Position numbers and translations under genes: made by a program | In this document: piece after piece, positions 53,792 to 64,000 of the stretch | Position numbering within the stretch: the stretch's first letter is position 1 | How the letters are laid out: the number at the start of each line of letters is the position of its first letter | Assembly: GCA_022578965.1 (NCBI GenBank) | Contig: MU400536.1 | Location: 333,505-397,504, forward strand | DNA length: 64,000 bases | From: Xylaria sp. FL1777 | Lineage: Eukaryota > Ascomycota > Sordariomycetes > Xylariales > Xylariaceae | Direction of reading: 5' to 3' | The notes under the pieces: model-generated | The model's database searches: none | Seen by the model: only the letters and a program-made list of their open reading frames with translations | Told to the model about the DNA's origin: nothing

Positions 53792-55290
53792 ATGATGCAG
53801 GTCTGCATGCCTAGTATACGAGAGCAAAGCATTAGTGGTGTTTCATGTTTCGAGGGGCGATAACCACTTTAAGAATGGATGGATAAAAGGCATGTCATAA
53901 AGATTGATGACCACCATGGGCGTACATCGGGCAGGGTGGCTTTACCATTGCAGCATGCATATCATTGGCGGGAGTTCCGGGCGAGAGGGAGTACTTGATG
54001 ATTGAGCTCGTTTTCTGTCATTTAAATTGGTCATTATTGGCACATTTAAAAGGGGGCATTATTTTCTTCCCTCATTCGCCTATGTCAAGCTTTTCTGTAC
54101 ACGCAGGCCTATAACCGCACGGTCACTTTCTCTAGGACCAGGCGAACGAGACCTATGTAAACTTGGGTATGAGGGCGAGGACGGAGCTCACATGGCTGGC
54201 GAAGACGGTGGGAGTGAGTGAGAGAGCTGGTGGGTTTGGCTTGACTCCTTTTCTGGACCACTCGGCGGGTGGGCAGTGACACTACCTCCGTCACCACATT
54301 ATACTATGGCAGCAGAATAGGTGCGCCCCGGATAGTATTTGCTACTGGGTGATCATAATAATGGAAAAAAATTCGCTCCAAGACCCCGCCCCCCCTTCTC
54401 TCTCCGTCCGTGGATATATTTGTTATTATATGTGTGCGTATAATAGCGTGTATTGTTTTTATTGTGAGTTGGCACTTTTCTTTGTGTTAGCTAGGCAATT
54501 TCATGAATAGAATGTCGATTATACTCCGGATGATCACTATCTACTTATCTGGAAGGGCAGCGCATATACTACATACATACCTTAGTAGCAAGCTGTCATC
54601 TAACTTCATCAACTATCTACGCGGTAGTCTCTGTCCCTACAATTTTCACGATTACTTTAGTATAGAGTATCACAGAGGCTGCTTGTCAAGATACCACTTA
54701 TCTATTTGGCACATGCCTAAAATTTTCCTTCAGCAATAGTTATTTAGTTGATAACATACGTCTATTAGACGCTAGGTAGAGGAACAGATCATTAGGGCAG
54801 GCCGTTCTTGGGATATTGGTATGCCAGGCCAGTTTACAGGCATTCTCCCTGACTTAAGCGAACTGTTTAAAGTCCAACTAAATTCGACGAAGGATCATAT
54901 AGTGCCCCTAAACACTACGTAGGCATTCTATTATCATCGTAGCTATACAGATATCTTTTTAATTCATGAAATTTTCATTTTTTTCGTTCTAATTTTGCTT
55001 AGAGACGTCCTATCTATTACTTCGGCTCTCCCAATCCGGATCAAACGCCTGTACTAGTAATGTGTCCTATTTCAAGAGGGCTTTGGATGTCTAGTTCGCC
55101 ACAGCGCATTCCAAAACTCGTTTTAGGCTTTCTTTCCGGGCCTGAAATCACCATCCCTCCAATTGATGGTATACCTCTCATATAGTAATTCTAAACCCGG
55201 AATACACGTCCTAATTATAAGGACAGCGCCGACTGTCGTGGATATGCGCTCATATCGCTATTGTTCAACCTTTATATTGAGGTTGTTTGT
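53792..55290. other. Intergenic region, about 1.5 kb
   Basis: No gene supported; AT-rich, notably around 54360-55260. The R3H 3' end and the eif3f 3' end face each other across this gap (convergent), so it holds two terminators and no needed promoter. Confidence 0.55.
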
Positions 55291-56524
55291 TCACTCAACC
55301 GGCTCCCTCGGCTCCCTCGGCTCCCTGGGTTCTCTAGGCTCTCTAGGCTCCCTAGGCTCACGCTGTTGCCCACCGCCTCGACCACCTCCACGACCTCCTC
55401 GCTTGCCGCCACGTTGACCGCGCTCGCCGCGCTCGCCTCTCTCCCCCTTCTCGCCGTCTTTAGCGTCTTTGTCGTCGTTAGAGAGCACCGCTGTAGCAAG
55501 GCGCTGACTCAAATCGATCTGGGTGCGGATACTGTTGGCCAGATAGCTAACCATCAGAACGTCCTGAACATGATTGTTGAAGTCGGCCTCGATTTGGACG
55601 GGGTCAACTTTAGGTGCAAGCGCCAGCGCACCCATGAGATACTGGCCCAAGGCGTTATTAGGTTCTTGTTCCTCATCGATGATGGCGCTCACAAACTCAG
55701 AGACGCGATCTAGAAGGTCTATTGTGGTCTCCAGGGTGCGTGATAGAGACTCAACGTCGGTGCTGACAGGTGAATCACGCGTCTCGTTGTCTTTGGCGCC
55801 CGAGATCGAGTCAAGCGCAGACCGTTCACCATCGTTATACGCAATCTTGTGGGGCACTTGGACGAAAAGGCAGCTCTCGGCGGCGCGTTCGGCATTGACA
55901 GCCACAGGAGAGGAGATGTAGGCACGTAGCTGGACATCAGCGCCGGGCTCAGTCGAGACAGTCAGATGCACGGCCGGGTGAGGGAAGGTGCCGGTCTCGG
56001 GAGAGGCGAAGAAGTTCTGGATCAGGGCGCTGAAACTGTTCAGCTCGGGGGATGTGGTATACCAACCGAGCAGGGTCTCGCGCGGGTTGGCCTTGAGGTG
56101 AAGCGACAGCATATTCTTCTGGTACTCGACATCGACCTCGACCTGGTCCTCGTTCTCGGTATGGGGAATGGAGAAGGACGAGACGACAGAGACATCACTG
56201 CCATCTTCAGACCTGGTCCCTATCAGGGCACCAATGACGCGCGACGAGGTGGTTGGTGTTGCGGGGATGTCGCGGCGGGCGGCATGGTCGAGGATGGAGA
56301 GGATAGCCTATAGCAAGGAGACGAACGAGGTCGATTAGCATGCATACATCTAGCCGAGGGGGACTGACAGAATGCTAGATCCAAGGCTAGATCTAGATAG
56401 GCCGACGACATACTTGAGGTTGGATATTGACGGTAAGCGGGGCAAGGTTGTTTTGGAAATTGAATGAAGACGGCGCGAGAGGCCGGGACAGGTGAAGAAA
56501 CGGCCCGGAGTCTACTGTAGCCAT
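55291..56524 (-). CDS. eif3f: Translation initiation factor eIF3 subunit F
   Basis: Two exons on the minus strand, 56524-56414 and 56307-55291, giving 375 residues. The first exon ([20 protein letters not shown]...[10 protein letters not shown]) and start of the second (AILSILDHA...[14 protein letters not shown]) are the usual eIF3f MPN domain opening; [19 protein letters not shown] and [12 protein letters not shown] follow. The C-terminal half has [42 protein letters not shown]. The subunit helps form the MPN/PCI core of eIF3, which binds the 40S subunit. After an RGG-rich stretch ([17 protein letters not shown]) the protein ends in seven REP units, a tail that I do not know from the usual family (see findings). 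It is divergent from utp25. Confidence 0.94.
55301..55363. repeat. Nine-base tandem repeat encoding (REP)7 in eif3f
   Basis: On the plus strand the unit GGCTCCCTC and its variants repeat seven times in register. On the coding strand each unit gives Arg-Glu-Pro, ending before Val-Glu-stop. Copies differ at synonymous positions (AGG/AGA/CGT, GAG/GAA, CCG/CCT/CCC), so either selection has kept the peptide or the array is old. Confidence 0.9.
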
Positions 56525-57067
56525 GCTGGGCGATGGTTGTTGTGTGATGGTCGGAGATGGAGGGGGCGGAGAGGGCGGAGAGGGCGAAGGAAAAAGTAGT
56601 CCGGGAGAAGAGCTGAGGCTCGGGGAGACTGCAGGAATGCTATCGTATTCGTCCCGTTCTGCCTTCCTAGGTCGATGGATAGATTGCTCGTCGTCACTTC
56701 CCAGTGGCCGTGAATTTTCACAAATCTTGTGGGATTGGTGGGGCACTTGCCTGCGTGTCAAAGCGGTTTGGAGGTCCTGTGGAGGGGAACCAAACAGATA
56801 GTAGCAAGTCCACGCTAAGATACAGTAGGGCTAGCTTATAACGGTTAGGCTAAAGCTTTTCATTACCCATGGATCTACAGTAGCTGTGGCTTGAGCTTGA
56901 ACCATCGTGGCTCAACAGACTGTCTGTAACTTTTTTTTATACATATATAACCAGATATCTTGAATTTGTCCAAGGAAAGTAGCCTTTTTTCTTAGTAGTT
57001 CGGCTTCACACTCTAATTTCTCATAATTCACATATCTGTATCCCCTACGCGACACAAGGGGCCCCAA
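56525..57067. promoter_or_regulatory. Divergent promoter region of eif3f and utp25
   Basis: 543 bases separate the two start codons. The eif3f side is a purine-rich stretch on the plus strand (GGAGGGGGCGGAGAGGGCGGAGAGGG, about 56557-56585), so pyrimidine-rich in the transcript. It may regulate both genes of translation and ribosome assembly. Confidence 0.5.
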
Positions 57068-59375
57068 ATGCCGCCCAGAGGTAAATTTTCAGGTCGTCGC
57101 GGATCTGTAAGAGGTCGAGGCGGCAAGTTTGGGAGAGGAAGTGCGAAGAGAAGCTCCGAGGGTGCACAGAAGTTTCACAATACGAGGCTTGAAGATGTCG
57201 AGTAAGTACATGAAATGAACTTAGATGATGAAATTTACTCTTACACTCAAACAGGGAATCAGGGAGTGAAATGTCTGATGAAGCCCCCTTATCAGATGTT
57301 GAGGATGAGACAGACGCCTCAGTATCAGACGTTGGAGAGACCCCGGCAACAACTCAGCCATATATGGCGCTCATGCAAAGTTTAGCCCAAGATTCAACTT
57401 CTAGCGCAGCTCCCACTGCCAAGAGGAGAAAATTAGACCATCAGCCTTCAAGACAGGAGGTACCATCCACAGTTGAGGAAGACGGGAGAGAACTCTCAGG
57501 TGACGAGGCGCACGATGTTGACCTGGTTGAAGAGCCAGAGGAAGAACCGGGTCACGAGGTCGATCTGGAACATGGCGACGACGACGATGACGATGACATA
57601 CTTGACACCACTGACCCCTTCGAAACCCACTTCGTCAACCCTGATAGCGGCGAGTACAAGGCACGCTTAGGGGGGGTTCAATCCAATGTCTACCAGTCTA
57701 AACAGTTAGACAAGAATGGGTGGCGAACTTTCAGAAGCATCCCCGGCCAGAATCTAGATCAGACAAGCCAACCACTTGCAACTCTTCCGGGACCGTCTGG
57801 ATTGAAACTCAAGCACAGATTCATTGAAACTGCAAATAAGCTGCGACCGACCTTTGACAAACTTGAGCAAATTCTATATCCGATAATATTCGGGTATCAA
57901 GATCTCTTATTCTGCAATCGCGGGGCCAATAATTCCGAGAATATGAGACGAATGGCGTGTCTTCACGCAGTAAACCATGTTTTTAAGTGAGTACTACTCT
58001 ACAAATATCCGCACCGAACCGGCACCTAGCTAACCCCGGAAGGACGCGAGATCGAGTCCTCAAGAATAACGCAAAGCTCTCAAAAGAAGGTGAGACCACC
58101 GACTTTGAGCCTCGGGATCAAGGGTTCACTCGGCCTAAAATCCTCATGATACTTCCTACCCGCGAAGCCGCCGTGAAGGTGGTGAACACAATCTGCGCGA
58201 TCTGCGAGCCCGATCAGCAGGAAAACCGCAAGCGCTTCGACGAGTCTTACGTCGACCAAGAAGTGCGATTTTCAGAGGACAAAACGGCCGACTTCCGGGA
58301 GCTGTTTGAGGGTAATGACGATGACATGTTTCGGATCGGCATCAAGTTCACGCGCAAGACGATCAAATACTTCGCACAATTCTACAACAGCGACATTCTC
58401 CTGGCAAGTCCGTTGGGCCTGCGCATGGCGATCGGGTCCGAGGAGGATAAGAAAAAGATGGACTATGACTTCCTCAGCTCCATCGAGGTCGTCGTTGTCG
58501 ACCATGCCGACGCCCTGCTCAACCAGAACTGGGAGCATGTGGAATACATCTTTGAGCATCTCAACCGCCAGCCGCGCGAAGCGCACGGCTGCGACTTCAG
58601 CCGTGTCCGCGAATGGTACCTCGATAACCAGGCCGAGAACTTCCGCCAGACAATCGTCTTCTCGGCCTTCAACACGCCCGAGCTGTCGGAGCTGCACCGA
58701 TGCGGCAAGAACTGGGCGGGCCGCGTGCGCGTGCAGCCCGAGTACAACGGCGTGATCCAGGAGCTGGCGCCTATAAAAGCGAAGCAGACATTCTCGCGCT
58801 TCGAGGCGCCCTCGATCGCCGACGAGCCCGACGCGCGGTTCGCGTACTTCACGAGCGCCATCATCCCCTCCCTCCTCAAGCTCGCGAGCCGCAGCAAAAG
58901 CTCTAGTTCCGGCGCAGACGGCGGCGGCGGCACGCTGATCTTCATCCCCTCCTACCTCGACTTCGTGCGCGTGCGCAACTACTTCTCCACCTCGGACGTC
59001 GTGGAGAGCCTCTCGTTCGGCGCCGTCTCCGAGTACGCGGACGTGCGGGAGGCGTCGCGGGCGCGGTCGCACTTCCTGTCGGGCCGCCACAGGGTCCTGC
59101 TATACACGGAGCGCTCGCACCACTTCCGGCGCTACGTGATCGCAGGCGTGCGCCGCGTCATCATGTACGGCCTGCCCGACAACCCCATCTTCTACCGCGA
59201 GATCGTCGCCGGCTTCCTCGCCAAGAGCGAGCAGGACATGCGCCTCGAGCCCGGCCGCGGGTCCGTCCGCGTCATGTTCTCCAAGTACGACGTCCTGAAA
59301 CTGGAGCGGGTCGTGGGCTCGAAGAGGGTCGGGAAGATGATTCGCGAGCGCGGCGATACCTTCGATTTCATATAG
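57068..59375 (+). CDS. utp25: U3 snoRNA-associated protein Utp25
   Basis: Three exons, 57068-57201, 57255-57986 and 58043-59375, giving 732 residues, with introns closing in frame. The N-terminus is Arg/Gly-rich ([20 protein letters not shown]), then an acidic stretch ([21 protein letters not shown]). The helicase-like body shows family motifs: YQDLLF..R near residue 270, [25 protein letters not shown], and [19 protein letters not shown], where VDHAD replaces DEAD, plus [11 protein letters not shown]. The second lobe contains [17 protein letters not shown] and [32 protein letters not shown]. Utp25 is a pseudo-DEAD-box factor of the small-subunit processome. Base composition changes sharply: from about 58140 to the end the third positions are almost all G/C, while exon 2 is AT-richer. 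Confidence 0.95.
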
Positions 59376-59908
59376 TCTGGTAGATTTGGCGAGTATGCAG
59401 CATTTAATGTGCACGAAGTCTATCCGCTAGTGGTGAAATAGCAGTGAGGTGGTTGTGTTTATTCAAGATACCAACTGAACTTTTTGCTGTCTTATCTCGT
59501 AAATCAACCCCCCTGAAAGCGGATGCAAAGATATAATAGAATACAGATATTGCCCATTCAGTATCATCGACGATGTTTCTCGTAAATTAGCCACCTTGAG
59601 AGTAAAATTTTTTTGGGTTCTTGATATGTTCTAAACAGACACTGATATTTGGTGCCTCTGTCCCATTAATGTACAGTGTTTTCGTACAATGAGATTCGTA
59701 CTCTAGGTTAGGACCCTGGGTTATACAAGTAGACACGACTGGTCCCTCATGCAGTACTCGGTCTCTCGTATCTTCAATAACTGGTCAATCCGCCATATCC
59801 ACGGCGTCTGTCCAGATTCCATCGTCGTCTGCATCCCGACGAAGTCCTCACCACTCACTCAACCCCCTTCCACAACCCTCCCCCTCCTCAAAAAAAACCC
59901 CTCCCCTT
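59376..59908. other. Gap between utp25 and mrpl8
   Basis: About 530 bases between two convergent genes. No coding region; the AT-rich left part is the utp25 3' flank. Confidence 0.5.
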
Positions 59909-60647
59909 TTACGAGGGCCTAGCAGCAGCACGCCTCTTCTCCGCCCTCCTCTTCTTCAGGCCCGCGAGGTCGAGCTCCCCGATCTCCTTGACCAAGGCGT
60001 TGAAGTCCTCCTCGCCGTCGCTGCGGTACCGCAGGACCTTCTTGCGGTTCTTGAGCGTCAGCTCGTTGGAGCGGCGGCCGAGGGCCCGGTCCCGCGCCAC
60101 CGCGGCGGCGGTCATGGCGAAGCGCAGGTCCTTGGGCCCGTCGACGAGCTCGAGGATCGCCGAGGCCCCCTGGTCGTACGTCGACTTGGGCTCCGTCCGC
60201 AGCACCCGCGTGTACCCGCCGGGCCGCTCCTGGTAGCGCTGGCGCAGCTCGCCGAAGAGCTTGGGGAGGAGGTCGTGCGGGGTCTGTTTAAGAGAGAGGG
60301 AGCAGGAAAATTAGCCTTTTCATTTCTACTTTTATTTTTATTTTATGTTTCTGCATTTCGCTGTCCTGGCTATCCAGCAATGGCGCATGCTCTCGTATCT
60401 TTCTTTCTCCGACTTGGACTTGTGCACGTACGTATAATATGCCGGTGGCTGCCCGCCTGCTCGTCTCGTTGTTCCGCTTCGCCAGTGTGATCAGCTTCTC
60501 GGCCAGGCGCTGGGCCTCCTTCGCCTTGGGCCAGGTGGTGTGGATGGACTCGTGCTTCACCAGGGATGTGACGAGGTTGCGCAACAGGGCTTGTCGATGT
60601 GCCGAGTCTCGACTCAGATGGCGGTATTTGACGAGACCTCCGGCCAT
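59909..60647 (-). CDS. mrpl8: Mitochondrial large-subunit ribosomal protein bL17m
   Basis: Two exons on the minus strand, 60647-60432 and 60283-59909, giving 196 residues; the intron is GTACGT...ACAG. The bL17 signature opens at the start codon (MAGGLVKYRHLSRDSAHRQALLRNLVTSLVKHESIHTTWPKAKEA...RLAEKLITLAKR), as in bacterial L17 and its yeast homologue Mrpl8. The second exon (LLPKLFGELRQRYQERPGGYTRVL) completes the domain, and a fungal C-terminal extension ends KKRRAEKRRAAARPS. The protein lies near the exit tunnel of the mitochondrial large subunit. As in yeast Mrpl8, no obvious N-terminal presequence is present. The second exon is very GC-rich. Confidence 0.94.
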
Positions 60648-61695
60648 GGTTTCGCGAGCAAATGTGTCGGGTTGCTCGAACTAGCCAGGTACGGGAGAGA
60701 AAAGGGTCCGGCCCGTTGCGATTGAAGGTGGATGTAGTAGAGGTCGTTGTCTGGAGGTATCGATAACTAGGTACTATTTTGTCTATCCAGTAGCGTCCCT
60801 CCAGGGTAGTGTAGATCGAGGTTCTGCGTTTTACCGATTGCCAAGGCGTCGACGAATCGGGTTAGCTTTATCGCCGCCTTATCTCGGCATAATTTATGTG
60901 GGTATAACTTACGCAGTATGTAGAGAAAACGGTCGGCGAAACGGTGAAGTTCTTCAAGTCAACCCACATAGGGCGCCAGGCCGACCATGCTATCCATACA
61001 AATCTCTACTTACTCGCAGTTGTTCCGCAGTTGTTTGGTGCCTATCAGTCGACAGCATACATATGCAAGATCAAGGGGTTATGCAAACGATCACGTAACG
61101 ACTGGACAGGCTCGCAGGCAGCAATACTGAGGGAAGGAGTCAAAGTATATAGTCCAGCACATCCCGTGTATATAGACAGTCCTTACCTCAGTGATCAATC
61201 TAAGGGAGAAACCTTGGCAGCCGGTGACGAGGAGCCTGACTCTCTATTCGTTTTACATAAAACGGTTACACGCGTAGTACTCCGTACTTCTGTCCGTACA
61301 TTTACGGTAATACTTTACGTCACGGATTGAGACTCCGTATCAAATTTTATGCATCTGCAAAGGTGGGTCTTGCTCAGCTCTTGCTGGAAAGAAAGACCCG
61401 CATTTATTTTAAGTGAAAGCTTAGGTGGCCGAGCTTTGGTTGGTAGAGACGCTACGTAGCTTCCACTGATCCTTAACCCACCGACGCCGCGAGACTTTCG
61501 TCATTCAACGCTCGCAACCACTTCGAATTGTTCTTAGAACCTTCAACCTCCCCAACCTAAAACAAAACCCAGCAATTAGTTATTTGCGAACTAGACAATC
61601 ATCCCCAAAATTGTTCCCGGTTTCTACGAGTCAATTGGTTTACCTCAGTACCTGCGCCCTTGTGCGCGCATCATTTAGCTCAAGCTCAGCTCGTC
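60648..61695. promoter_or_regulatory. Divergent region between mrpl8 and mic12
   Basis: About 1 kb containing both promoters. An ORF pair at 60838-61330 (plus) has no known domain and no supporting splice signals. The two flanking genes both encode mitochondrial proteins. Confidence 0.5.
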
Positions 61696-62531
61696 ATGGG
61701 CTTCACAACCGGCTTCGTATGTCTCTGCTCAACCTCGCTACAGAATATTTAAACTGACATGTCTTTCTGCCTTCTCAGACCGGAGGTGTGACCCTCACCC
61801 TCGGTGTCACTTACCTCGCCCTCCTCGCACACCAGCGCAACCGCGAACATCAAGCCGCCGTCCTGCGCCAGCAAACATATCTCATCTCTAGCGTTTTCGA
61901 CCCCTTACCGCCTGCTTTACCGCCTACGAGAGCCGAGCTAGCCGCCTCTGAACGTGCAAACTTCACCGAGGCTGCCAAGGACCGTTGGAACTATGAGATA
62001 GAGCACGCTGTGCGATGGGCACAGACAAAAGACTGGACCGAGGTCCGCGAGGGCGTCGAGACCGCCGTTAGTCGCCTCTGGGCCCGCGGGCTAGGCGAGG
62101 TACAGGAAGGGGCTGAGAAGGTAGAAGAGAAGGGTGCCGCTGCTGCACGTGACCTATCGAATAAGGCGAGGGCAGAGGCGCGCGAGAAGAGCGATAGTGT
62201 AGCTGCAGCTGCCAAGTCCGCTTATGCCGATGCTAAGGCGAGGAGTGCTGAGCTCGCTAGCAGGGCCGAGGAGAAAGCTGACGACGCGAAGGGTTCAGTT
62301 TTTGGGGTCATTGGAAGGGGCATTGAAAAGGGAAGGGAGGTTTTCGGCAAGACTAAATCGGCCGCTGTTCGCGTAGAGGAGAAAGTCGAGCCGACAGCAT
62401 CGCCTGTTGACGAGGCTTTGCAGCAACGGTACGAGAAACATGGCGAGTTGGATCAGAGCGTGGAGGAGGCTTTGGCTGCAAGATATGGCTCGATAAATCA
62501 GAAGGACAATACCAGCCTAAAGGCATTATAG
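61696..62531 (+). CDS. mic12: MICOS complex subunit Mic12
   Basis: Two exons, 61696-61716 (only 7 codons) and 61779-62531, giving 257 residues. It begins MGFTTGFTGGVTLTLGVTYLALLAHQRNREHQAAVLRQQ, the conserved N-terminal membrane segment of Mic12/Aim5, which is inserted in the inner mitochondrial membrane and links the Mic10 and Mic60 modules at cristae junctions. FTEAAKDRWNYEIEHAVRWAQTKDWTEVREGVE is the family's second conserved block. A long Ala/Lys/Glu-rich coiled-coil (EKVEEKGAAAARDLSNKARAEAREKSD) follows, typical of filamentous-fungal Mic12 but low complexity. It is divergent from mrpl8. Identification is secure from the N-terminal blocks. Confidence 0.92.
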
Positions 62532-63832
62532 AGCCTATGAGCAAGCATCCGGAGGGAGTGTCAGGATTAATGGACCAAAAACGATATTATACTTATGACA
62601 ATGTATCAATTCCGTTTGTACTATCATATCAGCATCATGAATCGCAATAGAACTGTCTGTTAACCATACTACTAATCGTTCTTATTGTACTATAGGTGTC
62701 ATTCACTATTTTATATACCATGTACAGAAATATTAGGACATATAGGCAACTTGCATGATAACAACAAGAGTCCACGATACAACTAAAGGAGACGCCGCCG
62801 CCGGCGTCCTTCCGACTGCTACTCGTTGTGCTGTACTTGTCGGGCTAGTGATATTCGTAAATGAATTTAAAATGACACCTCAGATAACTTGCCACAGGGT
62901 TAACACGAAGCAGATTCCCTATGTCGTCCTACGTTTCAATCTAAAATAGTTAGAGTTTTAGAGATATCTACTTGCTATTTATGATCTCGTAGCAGGCATA
63001 GATCTTATGCATCACGTCGCAATCACGGGAAACATTACTGTCGGTAGAAACACCATGGCGACAATCGACGATCAAGGAGAAACTATAAAAGCCATGCCAG
63101 TCCCCATTAGGATCCGTAGAAAACGGTCCTAACAATACGACCAATAACTATTGCTCCTATTCTTACTCACGGCCACAATCACAACAACCTCACGAAGCCC
63201 TTACGCCGAGCAGCGCTTCAGGCCTAGGTATATGGACTGGTATAAGGGCAGCAAGACATCTTCCCGCAAACGAAATAGCAGCGAAGGAGGCCGACGAGAC
63301 TTGTTCGTTTCCTAGAAGCATCGCTACACAATCACAGACTTGTCCAGGGACATGGTGATTGCGTACACGCCACCAGGAGGAGAGACAAGGCCGCTTATTA
63401 CGTTTTCCGCTACACCACCACCATCATCACTACCACCCCATAGCCCAGACTGAACCGAACGGGAACAGTATCATTACAACTACTGTCTTCGCCGCGCCCA
63501 AGAGGTAAGAGAAAAACCAGTTTCGTCCCTATTCTAGCTTCTCTCCCGTTGCGGCAGAAGCATCATAGAAGGCGGAAAGCGGACCGACAGCAGTAGATAA
63601 AAGCGACAGGGCAGGAGAGGAAGAACATCAAAACAGAAGAGAGGAGAGATAGAGGGTGAGGGATTCTATACCTTTTCCCCGAAGCGCGACATCTTTCTCA
63701 TGCTGTTCGCCGATCTATCTACACTACAAAATCTTCTACGTCCTCTTTCTGTCCCTCCGCCGTGCTCATCTTCGTGTAGCTTCTTATTGTATACAACTCG
63801 ACGATCGTTGATTTTCTTAGCAAAAGGAAGAA
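62532..63832. other. Intergenic region and probable 5' leader, about 1.3 kb
   Basis: No gene supported; a 64-codon ORF at 62755-62949 has no domain. From about 63130 on the sequence has many CACCACCATCATC, ACTACCACCC and CTCTTC stretches, consistent with the promoter and leader of the last gene. Confidence 0.5.
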
Positions 63833-63870
63833 ATGGTAGATTTAGACAGCGCAGACTTAGACCACGCCAC
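63833..63870 (+). CDS. First exon of an unidentified gene (partial)
   Basis: An ATG in good context (AAGAAATGG) is followed by MVDLDSADLDHA and a donor GTATGT at 63871, giving 38 bases in phase 2. The rest of the gene lies past the window. An acidic 12-residue opening is not enough to name the family. Support is the donor site, the long leader-like upstream sequence and the position. Confidence 0.4.
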
Positions 63871-63911
63871 GTATGTATCTTTCACCCTTCTCTTCACCCT
63901 TTTCCGGCACC

Positions 63912-63932
63912 GGGGGGGGGGGGGGGGGGGGG

Positions 63933-63967
<35 letters not shown>
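63912..63967. repeat. Poly-G tract, 56 bases
   Basis: 55 G residues with a single C at 63933, followed by TTTTGGTGTGGGGGTGTGTGTTTTG. It lies about 40 bases inside the first intron of the last partial gene. A real tract of this length is rare in fungi; a read or assembly artefact near a contig end is the simplest explanation. Confidence 0.85.
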
Positions 63968-63969
<2 letters not shown>

Positions 63970-64000
63970 TTGGTGTGGGGGTGTGTGTTTTGTTATTATT

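Noticed and set aside
56525..56761. In-frame upstream extension of eif3f
   Set aside because: The open frame continues upstream of ATG 56524, but with a proline/serine-rich non-conserved stretch. [16 protein letters not shown] is the family start.
58272..59090. 272-residue antisense ORF inside utp25
   Set aside because: It exists because the sense strand has GC-rich third positions. The composition is Ala/Arg/Val-rich with no motif, and the sense strand is a clear Utp25 domain.
60838..61330. Overlapping plus-strand ORFs between mrpl8 and mic12
   Set aside because: Two short frames overlap each other, no domain, and they sit in a divergent promoter region.

Overview
The window reads as nuclear chromosomal DNA of a filamentous ascomycete (Pezizomycotina). 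Sordariomycetes is likely, and a Xylariales-like fungus is only a guess. The support is intron-rich genes with short GT-AG introns and CTAAC branch points, intergenic gaps of about 0.3-3 kb, and typical fungal protein types: CFEM, GH72, BTB, TauD, PPR, MIC12 and Cwf18. I find about 25 genes and one pseudogene. I saw no CRISPR array, rRNA, tRNA or complete transposon.

Layout. At 1-455 is the 3' end of a YtcJ-type amidohydrolase. At 2.4-9.1 kb are a PPR protein, the divergent pair RSM18 (mitochondrial ribosome) and IMP3 (nucleolar), and a BTB-like protein. At 10.1-13.3 kb is a large SNF2 ATPase of the ERCC6L2 type, behind a promoter carrying CACGTG palindromes. From 15.3 to 28.0 kb the genes are more accessory and surface-related: a secreted But2-like protein, a TauD dioxygenase, a GPI-anchored GH72 glucanosyltransferase, a SET-domain protein with a signal peptide, and a tiny predicted membrane protein. 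From 28.8 to 40.6 kb come the actin regulator Bzz1, the mRNA export helicase Dbp5, an F-box/LRR-like protein and a CFEM single-pass membrane protein. From 41.7 to 53.8 kb come a UPF0390 protein, a second PPR protein, a decayed kinase pseudogene, the convergent pair Cwf18 / zinc-knuckle RS protein, and an R3H-SUZ protein. From 55.3 to 62.5 kb come eIF3f, Utp25, mitochondrial bL17 and Mic12. The window ends in the first intron of an unidentified gene, inside a long poly-G tract that looks like an assembly artefact.

There is no single pathway cluster. The recurring theme is housekeeping RNA and translation biology: IMP3 and Utp25 in the small-subunit processome, Dbp5, Cwf18, eIF3f and R3H-SUZ. 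This alternates with mitochondrial gene expression and architecture (RSM18, bL17m, two PPR proteins, Mic12). Several of these genes are arranged head to head.

Exon structures were built by hand from splice signals and reading-frame continuity, and every multi-exon model closes in frame. Two do so only by accepting a non-canonical intron (IMP3 and the zinc-knuckle gene); both are listed as findings. I did not identify a convincing new multi-gene system. The most unusual items are the two aberrant introns, the secreted SET protein, the kinase pseudogene and the REP-repeat tail of eIF3f.
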